Positions 34,403-42,288 of a DNA stretch of 64,000 nucleotides are shown piece after piece. The translations under genes were made by a program, and so were the position numbers. Source of the stretch: Bin87 sp026710825. GTDB lineage: Bacteria; Chloroflexota; Dehalococcoidia; Lucifugimonadales; UBA3495. A model generated the notes under the pieces. The model saw nothing but the letters and a program-made list of their open reading frames with translations, ran no database searches and was not told where the DNA came from. The stretch is taken from positions 1,984,001-2,048,000 of the forward strand of contig OZ247427.1 of assembly GCA_965232815.1 (NCBI GenBank), in the 5' to 3' direction. Each line of letters begins with the position of its first letter. Positions within the stretch are counted from its first letter, which is position 1.

Positions 34403-35314
34403 ATGCCCCTACTGCAAGATAAAGTAGCAATCGTAACCGGCGCTGGCCGAGGTATCGGACGTGGCGTAGCTAAGCTGATGGCCCAGGAGGGCGCCAGCGT
34501 CGTCGTGTGCGATCTCGGCGTGAACGTTGATGGCACCGGCGCCGACATCTCCGTGGCCCAGCAGGTTGTCAACGAGATCAAAGAGGACGGAGGAAACGCC
34601 GTCGCCTGCACCGAGTCGGTTGCCATCATGGATGGCGGCGAGAAAATCGTGCAGACTGCCGTTGATAATTTCGGCAAGCTGGACATCGTAGTAACCGTGG
34701 CCGGTATCCTGCGCGACCGCATGGTTTTCAACATGACCGAGCAGGAGTGGGACGACGTCATCGCCGTTCACCTCAAGGGCACCTTCACCGTGGTCAAGCA
34801 TGCCAGCATCCTGTTCCGGCAGCAGCGTTCGGGTCGCATCATCACCTTCAGCAGCACCTCCGGACTCTACGGCAACAGCGGACAGGCCAACTATGGCGCG
34901 GCCAAAGATGGCATCGCCGGCTTCACCCGTGTCTGCGCCCGCGACCTGGGACGCTACGGCGTCACCGCCAACTCCATCTCTCCGTCTGCCAGCACTCGGA
35001 TGACCACCAGCGTGCCCGACGAGGCACGAGCGCTACGATCAGCCCGCGGAATCGCCGCCGGCGGCAGTTTGCGCGGAGAGGCCGAGGACGTGGCGCCTAT
35101 GGTCACCTGGCTGGCATCCGACGAAGCTGCCCACGTGAACGGCCATGTGTTCCATGTAACCGGCGGCCTGGTAACGCTGCTTAATGAGCCAGAGCCCGTG
35201 AAAACCATTCGGAAGCAGGGACGGTGGACCGTCGACGAACTCGCTGGCGTATTCCCCGCCACCATTGGCATCGAACTGTACAACCCGGCGCCCGCTCCGC
35301 CGCCCACTGCGTGA
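34403..35314 (+). CDS. Short-chain dehydrogenase/reductase, second tandem copy
   Basis: A 303-residue SDR with TGAGRGIGRGVAKLMAQEGA, VAGILRDRMVFNMTEQEWD, TFSSTSGLYG and YGAAK. The first 200 residues nearly repeat the previous gene, whereas the last 100 (GIAAGGSLRGEAEDVAPMVTWLASDEAAHVNGHVFHVTGG...) are clearly different and closer to the usual SDR C-terminus. This implies tandem duplication followed by divergence or conversion of the N-terminal half only. The product probably has a related but distinct substrate. Confidence 0.87.
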   Translation: MPLLQDKVAIVTGAGRGIGRGVAKLMAQEGASVVVCDLGVNVDGTGADISVAQQVVNEIKEDGGNAVACTESVAIMDGGEKIVQTAVDNFGKLDIVVTVAGILRDRMVFNMTEQEWDDVIAVHLKGTFTVVKHASILFRQQRSGRIITFSSTSGLYGNSGQANYGAAKDGIAGFTRVCARDLGRYGVTANSISPSASTRMTTSVPDEARALRSARGIAAGGSLRGEAEDVAPMVTWLASDEAAHVNGHVFHVTGGLVTLLNEPEPVKTIRKQGRWTVDELAGVFPATIGIELYNPAPAPPPTA

Positions 35315-35340
35315 TCATCCAACATCTCATCGCAGCGTTG

Positions 35341-35372
35341 AATTCCACTTGGTAGGAATTCCACTTGGTAGG
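35341..35372. repeat. 16-bp exact tandem duplication before the LLM gene
   Basis: The unit AATTCCACTTGGTAGG occurs twice in direct succession (35341-35356 and 35357-35372), immediately before the ribosome binding site of the flavin oxidoreductase gene. Confidence 0.85.
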
Positions 35373-35387
35373 GAGGAATCACCGAAA

Positions 35388-36542
35388 ATGTTCAAGAGTT
35401 TTAGCGCGTCTTATGCCGGCCACGTCGTGGACGATAATCTCGGCCTGGAGGGGACTCCCGCCAACGACCGGTGGTATTCAAAAGATGAACTAGCCGGCGT
35501 CTTTGACTGGGCTTTGGATATTTCAAAACACCTGGAAGCGCATGGCTACGACGAATTCTGGATGGCCGAGCACCACTTCCAGCCCGAAGGCTACGAGTGC
35601 ATCCCCAACCTGATCATGTTGGGGTTGTATCTGGCATGCAACACCGAACGCCTGAAGTACGGCTGCGGGTTCAACATCACCCCCATGTGGCACCCCCTGC
35701 GCCTGGCAGAGGACTTCGCCATGGCCGACATCTTGTCCGGCGGGCGGATCATCTTCGGCGTCGGCCGCGGCTACCACTCCCGCGAGGTGGAGACATTCGG
35801 CTCGCCAATGTTTGACGGCGACGCCAACCGCGAGATGTTCGAAGAGCAGGTCGAGGTCATGGTGAAAGCCTTCAGCCAGGAGTCGTTCTCCCATGAGGGC
35901 AAGCACTACAAGATTCCGGCCAACGTTCCCTACCGGGGCTACACGCTGGAAAAGCTGAGTCTCGTCCCCAGGCCGATGCAGGATCCTGTGGAGATTTGGC
36001 AGCCATTGGTGTCGGGGAACCCCAAGGGTGTAGATTTCATGGCCCGCATCGGAATCAAAGCGATGGTGGCCAACACGCCGGAGCCGACTCGATATGACCG
36101 GCTGACTATGTACCAGCAGGCAGCCGCGAGCCATGGGCGTGAACTGGCGCTCGGCGAGGACATCGCGTTGGGTTACCGGTTCTTCCTGGGCAAGAATCGG
36201 GAAGAGGCCATCAAGGAAGCCCGCCCTTACTTTGAGGAAGCGATGAAGTTCGCGGCTCCGCTGGGTCTGATGGCCCTCCAGCCGGATCAAATCGAAGCAG
36301 TTGCCAACCCTGGCCTGCGCCGGGGAGTGGAGCTGCCTACGCTGGAAGGCGCTGTGGAAAGCGGCGCCTGGCTCTGCGGTTCGGCCGACGATATCATCAA
36401 CACCATGAAAGAGGACGAAGCGCGATATCCCGGCGTGGAACGGATCAACCTTGGCTCGGTGATGGGCATGCCTCGCGAGGTTTTCAAGGACCAACTGGCG
36501 CAGTTCGCCCAGGACGTGATGCCCGCCTTCAAAACCGACTGA
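35388..36542 (+). CDS. Luciferase-like (LLM class) flavin-dependent oxidoreductase
   Basis: A 384-residue LLM-fold oxidoreductase. LDISKHLEAHGYDEFWMAEHHF, ITPMWHPLRLAEDFAMADILSGGRIIFGVGRGYHSREVETFG and the later PVEIWQPLVSGNPKGVDFMARIG blocks are typical for FMNH2- or F420-dependent members. Flavin monooxygenase paralogues are expanded in SAR202 Chloroflexota, where they are thought to attack recalcitrant organic matter. The ATG at 35388 has GGGAGGAAT upstream; the open frame before it is not conserved. It ends in a clear terminator and closes the MaoC/SDR operon. Confidence 0.88.
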   Translation: MFKSFSASYAGHVVDDNLGLEGTPANDRWYSKDELAGVFDWALDISKHLEAHGYDEFWMAEHHFQPEGYECIPNLIMLGLYLACNTERLKYGCGFNITPMWHPLRLAEDFAMADILSGGRIIFGVGRGYHSREVETFGSPMFDGDANREMFEEQVEVMVKAFSQESFSHEGKHYKIPANVPYRGYTLEKLSLVPRPMQDPVEIWQPLVSGNPKGVDFMARIGIKAMVANTPEPTRYDRLTMYQQAAASHGRELALGEDIALGYRFFLGKNREEAIKEARPYFEEAMKFAAPLGLMALQPDQIEAVANPGLRRGVELPTLEGAVESGAWLCGSADDIINTMKEDEARYPGVERINLGSVMGMPREVFKDQLAQFAQDVMPAFKTD

Positions 36543-36569
36543 TAGCCGCCATCCTCGACCCAAGAATCA

Positions 36570-36597
36570 GGGCGGGACTCGTTCCCGCCCTTTTTGT
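36570..36597 (+). terminator. Rho-independent terminator after the LLM gene
   Basis: Stem GGGCGGGA (36570-36577) and TCCCGCCC (36583-36590) with loop CTCGT, followed by TTTTTGTT. A textbook terminator for the MaoC-SDR-LLM operon. Confidence 0.85.
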
Positions 36598-36634
36598 TGC
36601 TGATATGGCAATCGCCCTGAGGGGGTATCCGGAG

Positions 36635-37162
36635 TCAGCGGTCCCGAGTTGAGAAGCCAAGATGGGTGAACCAGTGAAAGCTCCATGCCCCCTGCGCGCC
36701 CCGGATGAACAGGAAAAGCACCAACAGGTACACAATCACCCATATAAAAGCGCGGATATCAATGGCCAGCGGTTCCAATCGGGTGAGGGCGATTACCCGG
36801 GTGATCAGGAAGACCACCGGCAGCAGGAGACCCGCCGTGCGCCATCTGAAATTCAGGCCGAGGCCCAGCAGGCCGATGACGAATCCTTCGACGCCGTAGT
36901 AGATGATGATGCGCGCCGGCACCGGCGCGTCAGCGTCAGCAACCGCCGGGTCTGGCGGAATGACGGACGCGACGATCCACACCAGCAGCAGGCCGGTGTT
37001 CCACACCCACCACGCCAATGAGGCGAGCCACCCCCAGCGCATCCAACGACGGGCCTGGGCAGGACTGGATGCGGCCAACTTGCCGCGCCACCCGGGTGGG
37101 CGGGGGTAGTTGGCCGCGCCGTAAGCCGAATCCGGGGATTGGTCCGGTGGTTCCGGCTCCAT
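36635..37162 (-). CDS. Membrane protein of unknown function, four hydrophobic segments
   Basis: A 175-residue integral membrane protein, not recognised. A proline-rich cytosolic start (about 35 residues) is followed by hydrophobic segments near 43-66, 84-104, 106-126 and 135-152. No motif or charged pore residue stands out. It is the last gene of a three-gene minus-strand run with DoxX and a small soluble protein. Confidence 0.65.
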   Translation of the reverse strand: MEPEPPDQSPDSAYGAANYPRPPGWRGKLAASSPAQARRWMRWGWLASLAWWVWNTGLLLVWIVASVIPPDPAVADADAPVPARIIIYYGVEGFVIGLLGLGLNFRWRTAGLLLPVVFLITRVIALTRLEPLAIDIRAFIWVIVYLLVLFLFIRGAQGAWSFHWFTHLGFSTRDR

Positions 37163-37183
37163 TATGGGAATGCAGCAGGGCTG

Positions 37184-37414
37184 CTAGGCGTCTTCGTCCA
37201 GCAGCGGCAGCGTGGTCCAGGTCACCGATCCGGGATCGCTCGACAGCCCCTGCTCCCCGACCATGCGTCGCAGGTCCAACAGGGTCGCGTTGACCTCTCC
37301 GGTGACCTTCTGCCATTCCGGCTCCGGCGGGAACCAATATGGCGAGTTGATGCGGACCACCTGGTTCTGTTCAGCATTGAAATAGATGCCGAACCGAGCT
37401 GCTTGCTGTTGCAT
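37184..37414 (-). CDS. Small protein of unknown function downstream of DoxX
   Basis: A 76-residue soluble protein, not recognised. It contains RFGIYFNAEQNQVVRINSPYWFPPEPEWQKVTGEV, a pattern of alternating hydrophobic residues and aromatics, then a helix and an acidic end. Its ATG overlaps the doxX-like stop codon by one base (TAATG), so coupled translation supports coding. Two further genes share the transcript. Confidence 0.6.
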   Translation of the reverse strand: MQQQAARFGIYFNAEQNQVVRINSPYWFPPEPEWQKVTGEVNATLLDLRRMVGEQGLSSDPGSVTWTTLPLLDEDA

Positions 37415-37890
37415 TACAGAATTTCCCTCTTCAAGATTAGGCGCTCGAGGCCGAACTTACGGCTGCCCATTACGCCAATGATACCCGCGATGGCGAACCA
37501 CAGGATGGGAACCTCGCCGCCATGAGCGGTGAATCCTCCCTCACCCGGGAAGATGTGAGGTGCGATTCCGTTGCCGAAATGCATCATGAAGTATGCGACC
37601 ACCATCGTTACGCACAGCGCACCCGCGCCGAGTCGCGTGAGCACGCCGAAACCGATTAGCAGGGCGGAGATTATCTCAACCCAGCCGGCGATGTACACGA
37701 TGTCTGGCGGGCCGCTCCCCGGAGGCGGGAACCCCCATAATTGGAACGCTTTCTGCGCACCGTGCAGCGAGACGATGAACGCGAATATGAGCCGGAACAG
37801 GAGGTAAAAGTAATCGGCGCCAGGCATGAACAAGCGCCCAAATATGGACGTGTCCTGCTCAGCCCCTGTGGTGGAGATATTTGTGGCCAT
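37414..37890 (-). CDS. DoxX family membrane protein
   Basis: A 158-residue protein with four membrane segments. FYLLFRLIFAFIVSLHGAQKAFQLWG, AGWVEIISALLIGFGVLTRLGAGALCVTMVVAYFMMHF and AIAGIIGVMGSRKFGLER are typical for DoxX/DoxD-type proteins, linked to quinone or thiol redox reactions in some bacteria. A strong GGAGGAG precedes the ATG at 37890. It is the first gene of a three-gene run. The specific partner is unknown. Confidence 0.82.
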   Translation of the reverse strand: MATNISTTGAEQDTSIFGRLFMPGADYFYLLFRLIFAFIVSLHGAQKAFQLWGFPPPGSGPPDIVYIAGWVEIISALLIGFGVLTRLGAGALCVTMVVAYFMMHFGNGIAPHIFPGEGGFTAHGGEVPILWFAIAGIIGVMGSRKFGLERLILKREIL

Positions 37891-37981
37891 TGTTATTCTC
37901 CTCCGCAGCAATATTGTATTTGTCCAGCGCATTAACCGGACATGGCTGCGAAAACATGTTATTACTACTTATGTGATATTT

Positions 37982-39268
37982 CTAGTGTATAACCCGATCT
38001 ATTGCGATGGTTTCTTCACGACTTGGTCCGGTGGAAATGATTTGGGCATCGCACCCGACCAACTGCTCTATGCGGCGAACGTAAGCCAAAGCATTCTCTG
38101 GAAGTTGTTCCGGCTGGGTGGCGCTTGCGGTGGGCTCTGTCCATCCAGGCATCTTTTCGTAGATGGGTTCACATTCCTCGAGTAGAGCGGTGTTGGCTGG
38201 GAAGCGTTCAATTTGCTGATCCCCCACCTTATACCCCACACATATTTTTACGTCCTCCATCCCGTCAAGAATATCAAGACGGGTCAAAACCATCCCGGTA
38301 AAACCGTTTATCTGGCGGCTGTAACGCGCCGCCACAGCGTCGAACCACCCTACGCGGCGCGGACGTCCGGTGGTGGTGCCGTATTCGTGCGCTTTCTCGC
38401 GCAGTTCTTCCCCGGCCGCCCCGTGCATTTCTGTAGGCATCGGGCCGCCGCCAACCCGGGTGGAGTACGCTTTGAAGACTCCAACCACTCCCTCAATGGA
38501 CTGCGGGTTGATTCCCAGGCCGGTAATGGCGCCGCCGATGGATGGCGACGAGGATGTGACGTAAGGATACGAGCCGTGATCAACGTCCAGTAGCGTACCC
38601 TGCGCCCCTTCTAGAAGCACTCGTTTGCCCTGTTCCAGCAGGTCCTGCACCATCTGCTCGGTGGGACGGACCGCCGACCGCAGTCGCTCGCCCCACACAA
38701 GGCAGCGCTCGAGGACCTCGTCGGCGTCCACGGGTTCGCCATCGAATACGCCCGTGATCACCCGGTTCTTCATGGCAACGGCGGCTTTGACGCGATCTGG
38801 CAGATGCTTGGTGTCCAGGAGATCACCGACCCTGATGCCGTCTCGGGATGCTTTGTCCACGTAGGCCGGACCAATACCCTGGCCGGTTGTGCCGATCGCG
38901 CCGCCACCCCGTGCCTGTTCTTGCAGGGCATCCAGCAGGATGTGGTAGGGCATGATCACATGGGCGCGATCACTGATGAAAAGCCGGCTGACGTCGATAC
39001 CTTGCTCTTCGAGCCCTGCCATCTCTCCTAGCAGGACGTCAGGGTTCACTACTACCCCATTTCCTATAATGCCCGTAACCCCGGGCCAGCAGATCCCCGA
39101 CGGCACCAGGTGAAGTTGGAACTCGCCGCGGTCGTTGACCACTGTGTGGCCAGCGTTATTTCCGCCGGCGTAACGGACGACGCAATCCGACTGGCCGGCA
39201 AGATAATCAATTACCTTGCCCTTGCCCTCGTCGCCCCATTGTCCTCCGATTACGGCATAAGCCGGCAT
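37982..39268 (-). CDS. purA: Adenylosuccinate synthetase
   Basis: A 428-residue enzyme for the GTP-dependent step from IMP and aspartate to adenylosuccinate in AMP synthesis. Signatures: VIGGQWGDEGKGKVIDYLA with the P-loop-like GDEGKGK, RYAGGNNAGHTV, IGTTGQGIGPAYVDKASR, EGAQGTLLDVDHGSYPYVTSSS, TTGRPRRVGWFD and the C-terminal GPSREETI. Length is standard. The leader is about 108 bases long, starting from an extended -10 promoter, and includes a short GC hairpin; no known purine riboswitch consensus was seen. Confidence 0.96.
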   Translation of the reverse strand: MPAYAVIGGQWGDEGKGKVIDYLAGQSDCVVRYAGGNNAGHTVVNDRGEFQLHLVPSGICWPGVTGIIGNGVVVNPDVLLGEMAGLEEQGIDVSRLFISDRAHVIMPYHILLDALQEQARGGGAIGTTGQGIGPAYVDKASRDGIRVGDLLDTKHLPDRVKAAVAMKNRVITGVFDGEPVDADEVLERCLVWGERLRSAVRPTEQMVQDLLEQGKRVLLEGAQGTLLDVDHGSYPYVTSSSPSIGGAITGLGINPQSIEGVVGVFKAYSTRVGGGPMPTEMHGAAGEELREKAHEYGTTTGRPRRVGWFDAVAARYSRQINGFTGMVLTRLDILDGMEDVKICVGYKVGDQQIERFPANTALLEECEPIYEKMPGWTEPTASATQPEQLPENALAYVRRIEQLVGCDAQIISTGPSREETIAIDRVIH

Positions 39269-39376
39269 TGTTTTGCGCTCCCAAAACTCTGAACTAACCG
39301 AAAAATCGCCCCCGCAAGAATCTCTCAGCGGCGGCTGTTTACCTGCATGCAGTCAAGGCATTACGGTTGCGTAGGG

Positions 39377-39385
39377 ATTATATCA
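39377..39385 (-). promoter_or_regulatory. Extended -10 promoter for purA
   Basis: Read on the minus strand the site is TG-A-TATAAT (39385 down to 39377), with only a weak -35. It sets a leader of about 100 bases before purA. Confidence 0.55.
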
Positions 39386-39530
39386 GAATACAGTACCAGC
39401 GAACAGGACGCCGACCCAACCGCTGGGCCTTTGGATTATCTACATGCTGCCGACCCAATCCGCACATGGTGCGGAACGTCCGCCTGTGGCGCGAGCCTGT
39501 CGCATATCATCTCGTCGCAACGCAGTCCGC

Positions 39531-39554
39531 TCATCCTGAGCCTGTCGAAGGATG
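39531..39554. repeat. REP-like element of the CCTTCGACAGGCTCAGG type
   Basis: The stretch begins TCATCCTGAGCCTGTC and ends GAAGGATG, with ATCCT and AGGAT as inverted ends. I recognise this as a motif widely dispersed in environmental genomes; only one copy was noticed in the window. Confidence 0.5.
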
Positions 39555-39649
39555 CGCCTCCCACTCCAACCTCGTACACGCGAATACTTTCGCGGCCCTA
39601 CCCTCGCCCAAACCAACTAACAGCCCTGATCCACTGACGATTCCCCCTT

Positions 39650-39938
39650 GCCCCTGCCATCCGCATATCCGTACCATTTAACTATCCAACCACCAAACCG
39701 CCCAACTTCATCCCGCCGCCCGACTCAAATGCGGCATCGGCAATCCTGAAAATCCTCTGACCTAGGTAATCCTGATTCTGACCATCACGAACCATCCCAA
39801 CCCCGCTCCGCCAAACCCTCTCACCAACCCGTCAAAACCATCAATATCTCCCCCAAAACCGCCCGATCCGCCCTCGTTTATCCTCACGTCCCACGTCCTG
39901 GCCCTACTCAAATGAGCGGAAATGACCGGAAATGAGCG
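39650..39938 (+). repeat. Dispersed C-rich noncoding repeat, copy A
   Basis: The core at 39773-39938 aligns with the reverse complement of 58816-58983 at about three quarters identity over some 165 bases by eye; weaker similarity reaches back to about 39650 (TACCATTTAAC-ATCCAA shared). The 3' end carries three tandem GGAAATGA-like units (GAGCGGAAATGACCGG...). There is no coding capacity of its own. It lies directly upstream of the small gene at 39991, in the same orientation relative to that gene as copy B is to its own downstream gene. Confidence 0.7.
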
Positions 39939-39990
39939 GAAAACCCATCAATCCCATCCATCCAAAAACCCCCAGTCTGAGGTATTGCCC

Positions 39991-40323
39991 TTGACTATCT
40001 CCCAGATCCGCCGCCGCGTCGCCGCCCTCAAGCGTAGGTTCGCCCCAGAACTCGCCATCATCAAACTCCGCCGCATCGCCGAAGCCGTCGCCGACGACTG
40101 GACTCCCGACCAACCCTCCGAGCCTGCCGACGTCATCGGGCGCATCGCCAAAGCCGGCTTCCGCCTGCCCACATTCGCCAACCTCGGCCGCTACCTCAAC
40201 GACACCCGACGCCAGGGGGACGTCCCCGATCCCGGCGCCATCGTCCTCAGCCTCCTTCCCTGGGCCAGCAAAGACCGCTACAGCGAACTCCTTCGTTGGG
40301 ACCTCCCCGCCCCGGCACACTAG
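39991..40323 (+). CDS. Small basic helical protein next to the dispersed repeat
   Basis: A 110-residue protein, not assigned to a named family. The N-terminus ISQIRRRVAALKRRFAPELAIIKLRRIAEAVADDW is a strongly basic amphipathic helix pair, which could bind nucleic acid; the rest includes ADVIGRIAKAGFRLPTFANLGRYLNDTRR and ends in LPWASKDRYSELLRWDLP. The TTG at 39991 is supported by GAGG eight bases upstream. It starts 52 bases after the end of repeat copy A. A link with the repeat (for example as its cognate binding or mobilising protein) is only suggested by position. Confidence 0.55.
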   Translation: MTISQIRRRVAALKRRFAPELAIIKLRRIAEAVADDWTPDQPSEPADVIGRIAKAGFRLPTFANLGRYLNDTRRQGDVPDPGAIVLSLLPWASKDRYSELLRWDLPAPAH

Positions 40324-40341
40324 GCATGCCCTCAACCTCGC

Positions 40342-40409
40342 ATTCCGGACTTGATCCGAAAACCGGGAACGTCATGCTGCCGCCAACGTTCGGTAACGCC
40401 GGAATCCAG
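40342..40409. repeat. Degenerate REP-like pair (ATTCCGG...CCGGAAT)
   Basis: ATTCCGGACTTGATCCG at 40342-40358 and GCCGGAATCCAG at 40398-40409 resemble the two halves of a common bacterial REP element, here separated by about 40 bases. It lies in the spacer before pepP. Confidence 0.4.
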
Positions 40410-40545
40410 AAGGCGCCGGCGTGCGGCTCTTGGGAATGACGTTTTGGCCCGTTCAGACCGATAATCGAAAGGCCATGACGCAACCGCGGACTTGAGGAAA
40501 TCGTCGCTCGACAGCGGATTGCAACCACCTCAATGGAAATTGGTG

Positions 40546-40581
40546 TTGCTGTGCCGCGACACCCTTGATATAATGCGGCAC
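40546..40581 (+). promoter_or_regulatory. pepP promoter with inverted repeat around the -10
   Basis: TTGCTG (40546-40551), 17 bases, then TATAAT (40569-40574), which also has an extended TG-A. Perfect 7-bp arms GTGCCGC (40551-40557) and GCGGCAC (40575-40581) enclose the -10, the right arm abutting the hexamer. Confidence 0.65.
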
Positions 40582-40619
40582 GGTTAATTCGACGTTCTGC
40601 CCGCATGAGAACATAAAGA

Positions 40620-41948
40620 ATGAACGCTGCCCGTATGGCAACGCAACCGCAAGAGTTCCGCTCCCGTCGCCGTCGCCTGATGGATTCCCTGACGGGCGGA
40701 GCAATAGTCATCGCGGCGGGACACGATTCCCCACGCAATAACGACGTTGACCACCAGTACCGACAGGAATCATCTTTCTGGTACCTGACCGGGTTCGACG
40801 AACCCGACACGGTGGCGGTACTGCGTCCCGGATCCACCACCCCTTATACGCTTTTCGTGCGCCCGTACGACCCTACCTTTGAGATCTGGGTGGGCCGGAG
40901 GGCCGGGGTTCATGGAGCCGTGGGGGCGTTGGGTGCCAACGCGGCCTACCCGGTGGAACAGCTGGACGCCCAGCTTCCCAGGTTATTGGCCGAGTGCGAC
41001 ACCATCTACTATGCGTTGGGTAGCGATGACCGCGTGGACGGGATCATATCCGGGCTGGTCAAACAGCGGCGACGCATGGCCCAGCGCGGAGCTAAGAGCG
41101 TTCGACGGATCGAGGATCCGACCGCCCAGATCGATGCCATGCGGCAGGTCAAATCCGACGATGAAATCGCCCTACTGCAACGGGCCATCGACATCACCGC
41201 CGTCGGGTTCGAGGCTGCGATGCAGACCGCCGCGCCCGGCATAGCCGAGTACGAGGTTCAGGCGGCGCTGGAGCGACCCTTCCGGCACTTGGGATCTCCG
41301 CGCAACGGTTATCCATCCATCGTGGCCGGCGGTTCGAACGCGTGCGTGCTGCACTACGTCCGAAACGAGGAAACGCTGGGGCCTGACGACCTGCTGCTGA
41401 TCGACGCTGGCGCGGAGTACGGCTATTACACGGCTGATGTGACTCGAACCTGGCCCGTGTCCGGCGAGTTCACACCGGCGCAACGGGCGGTCTACGACAT
41501 CGTCCTCGATTCGCAGAAGAAAGCTATCGACGCAGTAAAACCGGGAGTCGGATTCGACGACGTCCACCGAGTCGCCACGCGGGTGTTGATCCAGGGATTG
41601 ATCGATCTGGGCATCATGAAGGGCGAGGTTGAACAGAATCTCAGCGATGCCGCTTACCGGGATTACTACATGCATGCGACCTCTCACTGGCTGGGGTTGG
41701 ACGTGCATGACTGTGGGCCCTACCGGGACGAACGTGGTCAAATCCGGCTTCGTCCTGGAATGGTGTTGACCATTGAACCGGGCCTCTACTTCGGCCCCCA
41801 GGCCAGGAACACCCCCGACGCCTACCAGGGCATTGGCATCCGCATCGAGGACGACGTCCTGGTGACGGAAGACGGGTGCCGGGTGCTCTCCGACGGTATT
41901 CCGAAAGAACCAGATGAGCTGGAAGCCATCGTCAAGGACTCGCGGTAG
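40620..41948 (+). CDS. pepP: Xaa-Pro aminopeptidase (M24B)
   Basis: A 442-residue metallopeptidase that removes N-terminal residues before proline. The N-terminal domain (about 1-170) shows FRSRRRRLMDSL, DHQYRQESSFWYLTGFDEPDTVAVL. The pita-bread domain carries the five metal ligands in LLIDAGAEYGYYTADVTRTWP (two Asp), HATSHWLGLDVHDCG (His), LTIEPGLYF (Glu) and GIGIRIEDDVLVTEDG (Glu). Size is as in E. coli PepP. A strong promoter lies upstream and a terminator hairpin at 42117. Confidence 0.93.
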   Translation: MNAARMATQPQEFRSRRRRLMDSLTGGAIVIAAGHDSPRNNDVDHQYRQESSFWYLTGFDEPDTVAVLRPGSTTPYTLFVRPYDPTFEIWVGRRAGVHGAVGALGANAAYPVEQLDAQLPRLLAECDTIYYALGSDDRVDGIISGLVKQRRRMAQRGAKSVRRIEDPTAQIDAMRQVKSDDEIALLQRAIDITAVGFEAAMQTAAPGIAEYEVQAALERPFRHLGSPRNGYPSIVAGGSNACVLHYVRNEETLGPDDLLLIDAGAEYGYYTADVTRTWPVSGEFTPAQRAVYDIVLDSQKKAIDAVKPGVGFDDVHRVATRVLIQGLIDLGIMKGEVEQNLSDAAYRDYYMHATSHWLGLDVHDCGPYRDERGQIRLRPGMVLTIEPGLYFGPQARNTPDAYQGIGIRIEDDVLVTEDGCRVLSDGIPKEPDELEAIVKDSR

Positions 41949-42116
41949 ATTATGCTGCCGACTCACGCACTTGCACCTCGATTTGCGGTCAGGGCGCAAC
42001 GCCACCGGCGGAAGGCGGTGACCAAACGCCTCCTGCCGGTACCCACGGCGGGAGAGTCAGCCGAATGCATTGCGCCTGCTGCATTCTGCCCGCTCGGGCA
42101 CCCAGCAATTGATGAT

Positions 42117-42144
42117 ACGGGGATTTCATTCCCCGTAATTTTTT
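42117..42144 (+). terminator. pepP terminator
   Basis: ACGGGG (42117-42122), 8-base loop, CCCCGT (42131-42136), then AATTTTTT. It ends the pepP transcript. Confidence 0.75.
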
Positions 42145-42288
42145 GCCCCGTTTCGGGCTGGTCGGCGGCCAAGCTCAAGGATGGAGTTCTGAAATTGCCC
42201 CCCATTCCCGCAGCGGCCTTTCCCAAAGCGGGAAAGGCCCCAATCCTCGTTCAACAGAGCGAAGCCTTTACGCTTCGCTCTTTTTTTG
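42145..42288 (+). ncRNA. Candidate small RNA with two strong hairpins
   Basis: Between two terminators lies a stretch of about 140 bases. It holds GGCCTTTCCC/GGGAAAGGCC (42215-42224 and 42230-42239, perfect) and ends in AGAGCGAAGC/GCTTCGCTCT (42256-42265 and 42272-42281, perfect) with seven T. A terminator without an ORF in front suggests a short independent transcript or an attenuator of the PstS-like gene. No promoter was clearly seen, and no known RNA family was recognised. Confidence 0.35.
42256..42287 (+). terminator. Strong rho-independent terminator or attenuator upstream of the PstS-like gene
   Basis: A perfect 10-bp stem (arms AGAGCGAAGC and GCTTCGCTCT), 6-base loop and a run of seven T at 42281-42287. 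Confidence 0.8.

Larger units (their letters stand above)
39269..39990. other. Repeat-rich noncoding spacer
   Basis: These 722 bases contain the purA promoter region, a TCATCCT...AGGATG REP-like element at 39531-39554, and a long C-rich repeat copy that ends at 39938, before the small gene at 39991. No conserved ORF was recognised in it. Confidence 0.6.

Noticed and set aside
39269..39376. TPP-riboswitch-like CTGAGA in the purA leader
   Set aside because: Only the short CTGAGAGA is present; the other conserved segments of the riboswitch are missing.
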